This document shows positions 6,269 through 8,537 of a stretch of DNA of 8,537 nt, piece by piece. Under the pieces are notes generated by a model, which worked only from the letters and a program-made list of their open reading frames with translations, made no database searches and was not told where the DNA came from. Where the stretch lies: NCBI GenBank assembly GCA_030527765.1, contig JAUNAE010000114.1, forward strand, positions 1,532-10,068, read 5' to 3'. The translations under genes and the position numbers were made by a program. How positions within the stretch are numbered: the first letter of the stretch is position 1; every line of letters starts with the position of its first letter. Origin of the DNA: Eubacteriales bacterium (GTDB lineage: Bacteria; Bacillota_A; Clostridia; Lachnospirales; Lachnospiraceae).

Positions 6269-7471
6269 TCAGCGGTCATTCACAACCTGGAAGATGTAAA
6301 ACTTCAGATAGTAGGACTCTTCCGCTGCCCAGAGAATCGGATGATCTGGTGCCTGCGTGCGGAATTCCACCTGACGAAGACGTTTATGCACGTTTTTGGC
6401 CGCCTGACTGATGGTCTTCGTAAAGAGCTCATAGGTCATAAAATGTGAACAGGAGCAGGTTGCAAGAAAACCGCCGTCTTTCACAAGCTTCATACCTCTT
6501 AAGTTGATCTCTCGGTACCCCTTAATGGCATTCTTGACAGAACTTCTGGATTTTGTGAAAGCCGGAGGATCAAGAATGACCACATCGAATTTCTCTCCTC
6601 TTGCTTCCAGTTCCGGAAGAAGTTCAAACACGTCCTCACACTTGAAATGAACAACCTTGGAAAGTCCATTCAGTTCTGCATTTCTTGTTGCCTGATCCAC
6701 TGCCAGCTGAGAGGCATCGACGCCCAGTACTTCTTTCGCCCCGGCAATTCCTGCGTTCAGTGCAAAGGATCCTGTGTGGGTAAAGCAATCCAGAACTTTG
6801 GCACCTTTACACAGTTTCTGAATCGCAAGTCGATTATATTTCTGATCCAGGAAAAATCCTGTTTTCTGACCGTCCTTTACATCCACTTCATAGCGAACTC
6901 CATTCTCCACGATCTCCACATTCGTCGGGAATTCCTCTCCAAGAAATCCCTTGGTCATTTCCATTCCTTCCTGTTTACGGACTTTCGCATCGCTTCTCTC
7001 GTAGACACCACGAATATGAACACCGTCCTCTTCCAAAACTTTTCGAAGTTTCTCTACAATGACCATTTTCCAGCGGTCAATTCCAAGTGCAAGCGACTGA
7101 ACTACCAACACATCTGAAAACTTATCAACTACAAGTCCCGGAAGGAAATCCGCTTCTCCAAAGATTACACGGCAGCTGCTTATGTCCACTGTTTTCTTTC
7201 GGTATTCCCAGGCTTCTCTCACTCTTTCTTCAAAAAACTGCTCATCTATTTTGGTATGCTCATCTCTGGACAGCATACGCACAGTAATTTTGGACTTGCG
7301 ATTGATATATCCGATTCCCATTGGATATCCGTCAAAATCGTGTACAAGAACAAGATCTCCATTTACAAAACTGCCCATGATTGTATCGATCTCATTATCG
7401 AACACCCACATTCCACCGGATTTTAATAATCTTCCTTCTCCTTTTTTCAGCGTTACCACTGCAAGACTCAT
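6269..7471 (-). CDS. RlmI-type class I SAM-dependent 23S rRNA (cytosine-5) methyltransferase
   Basis: The 400-residue protein matches the RlmI/YccW family (E. coli RlmI about 396), which methylates C5 of a cytosine in 23S rRNA (C1962 in E. coli). Residues 1-70 are an N-terminal PUA-like RNA-binding domain (VTLKKGEGRLLKSGGMWVF...). A middle linker domain with VYERSD (157-161) and the family signature GQKTGFFLDQ (201-210) follows. The C-terminal Rossmann methyltransferase fold has motif I VLDCFTHTGSFALNA (227-241), acidic Asp252, motif IV DPPAFTKSR (301-309), and TCSCSH (338-343) holding the candidate catalytic cysteine. The site modified in this species is inferred. The start follows GAGGGAG about 8 bases upstream. 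It stands between a terminator upstream and the small operon downstream, with no functional link to either evident. Confidence 0.92.
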   Translation of the reverse strand: MSLAVVTLKKGEGRLLKSGGMWVFDNEIDTIMGSFVNGDLVLVHDFDGYPMGIGYINRKSKITVRMLSRDEHTKIDEQFFEERVREAWEYRKKTVDISSCRVIFGEADFLPGLVVDKFSDVLVVQSLALGIDRWKMVIVEKLRKVLEEDGVHIRGVYERSDAKVRKQEGMEMTKGFLGEEFPTNVEIVENGVRYEVDVKDGQKTGFFLDQKYNRLAIQKLCKGAKVLDCFTHTGSFALNAGIAGAKEVLGVDASQLAVDQATRNAELNGLSKVVHFKCEDVFELLPELEARGEKFDVVILDPPAFTKSRSSVKNAIKGYREINLRGMKLVKDGGFLATCSCSHFMTYELFTKTISQAAKNVHKRLRQVEFRTQAPDHPILWAAEESYYLKFYIFQVVNDR

Positions 7472-7539
7472 ATATTTTCTCCCTCATATCATAAAATTCT
7501 GTTTCATATCTGTTCCGTACCTTCACAGTTACTTTTTTC

Positions 7540-7568
7540 ATTCTAGCATACTCATATTCCCTTTTCCA
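7540..7568 (-). promoter_or_regulatory. Candidate extended -10 promoter for the methyltransferase gene
   Basis: On the minus strand TGCTAGAAT is an extended -10 (TAGAAT at 7540-7545) with TGGAAA (7563-7568) 17 bases upstream. It lies between the ECF-gene terminator and the methyltransferase start and would give a leader of about 60 bases. Confidence 0.5.
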
Positions 7569-7579
7569 GTAGAGCATTG

Positions 7580-7605
7580 TGTAGAATCTGTGTCCTTGTT
7601 CTACA
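7580..7605. repeat. Inverted repeat TGTAGAA-N12-TTCTACA
   Basis: Perfect 7-base arms at 7580-7586 and 7599-7605 lie just upstream of the methyltransferase promoter and directly after the ECF terminator. Position and spacing would suit an operator, but no regulator is recognised and chance is possible. Confidence 0.35.
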
Positions 7606-7607
7606 AA

Positions 7608-7637
7608 GCAAAAAGCAGAACCCTCTCGGATTCTGCT
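7608..7637 (-). terminator. Rho-independent terminator after the ECF S-component gene
   Basis: AGCAGAATCC pairs with GGGTTCTGCT on the minus strand (10 pairs with one G-T, 4-base loop GAGA; 7614-7637), followed by TTTTT and then GC. It begins 28 bases after the stop codon. Confidence 0.88.
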
Positions 7638-7664
7638 TCTATAGTATGTGTTTTTGAATGCTAG

Positions 7665-8276
7665 TTACTGCAAATGCGGTTTTCTCTGACGTAATTCAAG
7701 AATCTGCATCTTGATCAGTGCAGGACGCACTGCATTATATACAACTCCCACAAGTACCACTGACACGACTGCGTTTACCAGAGTTGCTGCTGCACTCATC
7801 TTTGCAAGGGCTGCAGCAAGTTCCTGTGGCTGTCCAAGAACATACTGTTTGTAGAAAAATCCCACAATCGGATCCGCAATCACATTAAAGCCCAGTCCAC
7901 AAACAGAGGCAATGATGCTCCAACGGAAGACATATTTGCGATCGGTGCTCTCATTGATCTTTGCGATTCTGTGCGCTACAAGTCCGGTAATCAATCCAAT
8001 GCAAAGCTTCAGTACAAATGTCTTCGGCGCCACGGTAATATAGACCGGATCCATAAGATCCGCCAATGTCATTCCAAGAGCACCTGCAATTCCTCCATAC
8101 CAGCCTCCAAGAAGAAGTGCTCCGAGTACACAAAAGGCGTTTCCGATATGCAAAGATGTCGCATCTCCCCCCGGTACCGGGATTCGAATCTGCAAAAACG
8201 TAAATGCAACATAACTTAAAGCAGCGAAAAGTGCTGTTTCTGCCAGTTTCAAAATGGTCGAATTCTGCTGTTTCAT
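7665..8276 (-). CDS. ECF transporter S component (vitamin or cofactor precursor uptake)
   Basis: This 203-residue integral membrane protein has about five to six hydrophobic helices. It matches energy-coupling-factor S components of the riboflavin/HMP-like type: after helix 1 comes PGGDATSLHIGNAFCVLGALLLGGWYG, then GGIAGALGMTLADLMDP (61-77) and APKTFVLKLCIGLITGLVAH (83-102). S components bind the vitamin and depend on a shared EcfT plus EcfA ATPases, which are not in this window, so it is probably a group II (stand-alone) S component. The substrate cannot be read from the sequence. I chose the ATG at 8276 over an upstream TTG at 8348: AAAGGAAG lies 7 bases before it, the predicted transmembrane protein starts here, and the extra 24 residues would be encoded across a perfect hairpin that belongs to the leader. 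Confidence 0.9.
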   Translation of the reverse strand: MKQQNSTILKLAETALFAALSYVAFTFLQIRIPVPGGDATSLHIGNAFCVLGALLLGGWYGGIAGALGMTLADLMDPVYITVAPKTFVLKLCIGLITGLVAHRIAKINESTDRKYVFRWSIIASVCGLGFNVIADPIVGFFYKQYVLGQPQELAAALAKMSAAATLVNAVVSVVLVGVVYNAVRPALIKMQILELRQRKPHLQ

Positions 8277-8301
8277 GACTGTACTTCCTTTCTGTCTCAA
8301 A

Positions 8302-8330
8302 GAAGGTATTGCCAAAGCGGCAATACCTTC
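8302..8330 (-). promoter_or_regulatory. Leader hairpin upstream of the ECF S-component gene
   Basis: GAAGGTATTGCC (8302-8313) and GGCAATACCTTC (8319-8330) form 12 perfect pairs around a 5-base loop. The stem ends 10 bases before the ribosome binding site. Only TTT follows on the minus strand, so it is at best a weak terminator or attenuator. I recognise no riboswitch aptamer upstream of it, and little room for one. Confidence 0.6.
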
Positions 8331-8350
8331 CGTCCTTTTAGCGTACAATC

Positions 8351-8379
8351 ATATTACAAAACCTCTGGCATGATTACAA
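8351..8379 (-). promoter_or_regulatory. Candidate promoter for the ECF S-component gene
   Basis: TTGTAA (8374-8379) and TAATAT (8351-8356) on the minus strand are 17 bases apart. TATGAT (8348-8353) is an overlapping alternative -10. Transcription would start near 8344, just before the 8302-8330 hairpin. Confidence 0.4.
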
Positions 8380-8412
8380 CATCCAATTTTAAGTTTTTTT
8401 CAGGGGACAGTT

Positions 8413-8497
8413 TCATCTCAGTCGGGGATACCCCCATCTTCTATAAGTGGGGGATAACAAATTAGTCTCAGTGGGGTCTAACCCCCGACTGAGATGA
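8413..8497. repeat. Nested inverted repeat with G- and C-runs, non-coding
   Basis: TCATCTCAGTCGGGG (8413-8427) and CCCCGACTGAGATGA (8483-8497) are perfect 15-base inverted arms around 55 bases. Inside are CCCCCA/TGGGGG (8431-8436 with 8448-8453) and GGGG/CCCC (8472-8475 with 8482-8485). The unit CTCAGT-(CG)-GGGG appears at 8417-8427 and 8467-8475, and inverted at 8483-8493. It could be a transposon end, a short mobile repeat or a structured RNA. No T-run marks it as a terminator and no protein frame is supported. The remaining 8498-8537 shows nothing I can name. Confidence 0.7.
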
Positions 8498-8537
8498 GCC
8501 TCCGGCGGATCGCAGAGTTCGGCAGAAGAAAGTTGCT

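Noticed and set aside
6647..7117. Plus-strand open frame of 156 codons
   Set aside because: Antisense to the rRNA methyltransferase; no family resemblance in the translation.
8277..8348. N-terminal extension of the ECF S component from a TTG start at 8348
   Set aside because: The extra residues are encoded across a perfect hairpin and next to the likely promoter, while ATG 8276 has a good ribosome binding site.
8403..8475. G-quadruplex from four G-runs on the plus strand
   Set aside because: Runs are separated by 17-21 bases, too far for an ordinary quadruplex; pairing with the nearby C-runs explains them better.

Overview
This window looks like chromosome from a low-to-mid GC Firmicute of class Clostridia, most likely family Lachnospiraceae. 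The reasons are the strong AGGAGG-type ribosome binding sites, the SigA-type promoters in AT-rich spacers, a long cell-wall-binding-repeat NlpC/P60 protein, a PcsB-like coiled-coil protein, a meso-diaminopimelate dehydrogenase, and a DUF5685 / J-domain pair that I associate with this group. The genus cannot be named from the sequence. Every gene I can support is on the minus strand, so the natural reading order is from high to low coordinates.

Right edge to 7608: about 150 bases of non-coding DNA made of nested inverted repeats with runs of G and C (8413-8497). Then comes the S (substrate-binding) component of an ECF vitamin transporter (8276-7665), with a hairpin in its leader and a strong terminator after it.

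7568-6269: an RlmI-type 23S rRNA cytosine-5 methyltransferase with its own candidate promoter. No clear terminator follows it, and the 160-base gap to the next gene holds a short direct repeat and a small palindrome.

6105-4228: a tight three-gene operon. It encodes a two-helix membrane protein with a zinc ribbon, a DUF5685 protein, and a J-domain/TPR-like protein with a cysteine-rich tail. The first two genes are 1 base apart and the last two overlap in an ATGA, so their products are probably made together. Their function is unknown; this is the most system-like part of the window.

4204-1: a cell-wall block. Diaminopimelate dehydrogenase (cytoplasmic synthesis of the peptidoglycan cross-linking amino acid) has a good promoter and terminator. 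A secreted NlpC/P60 peptidoglycan hydrolase follows, with about 250 residues of cell-wall-binding repeats and a near-consensus promoter reading through a long structured leader. Last is the N-terminal part of a secreted PcsB-like coiled-coil protein that runs off the left edge. Each of the three has its own transcription signals, so they are neighbours with a shared theme rather than one operon.

I see no tRNA, rRNA, CRISPR array, phage gene or recognisable transposase. No known riboswitch class could be recognised by eye.
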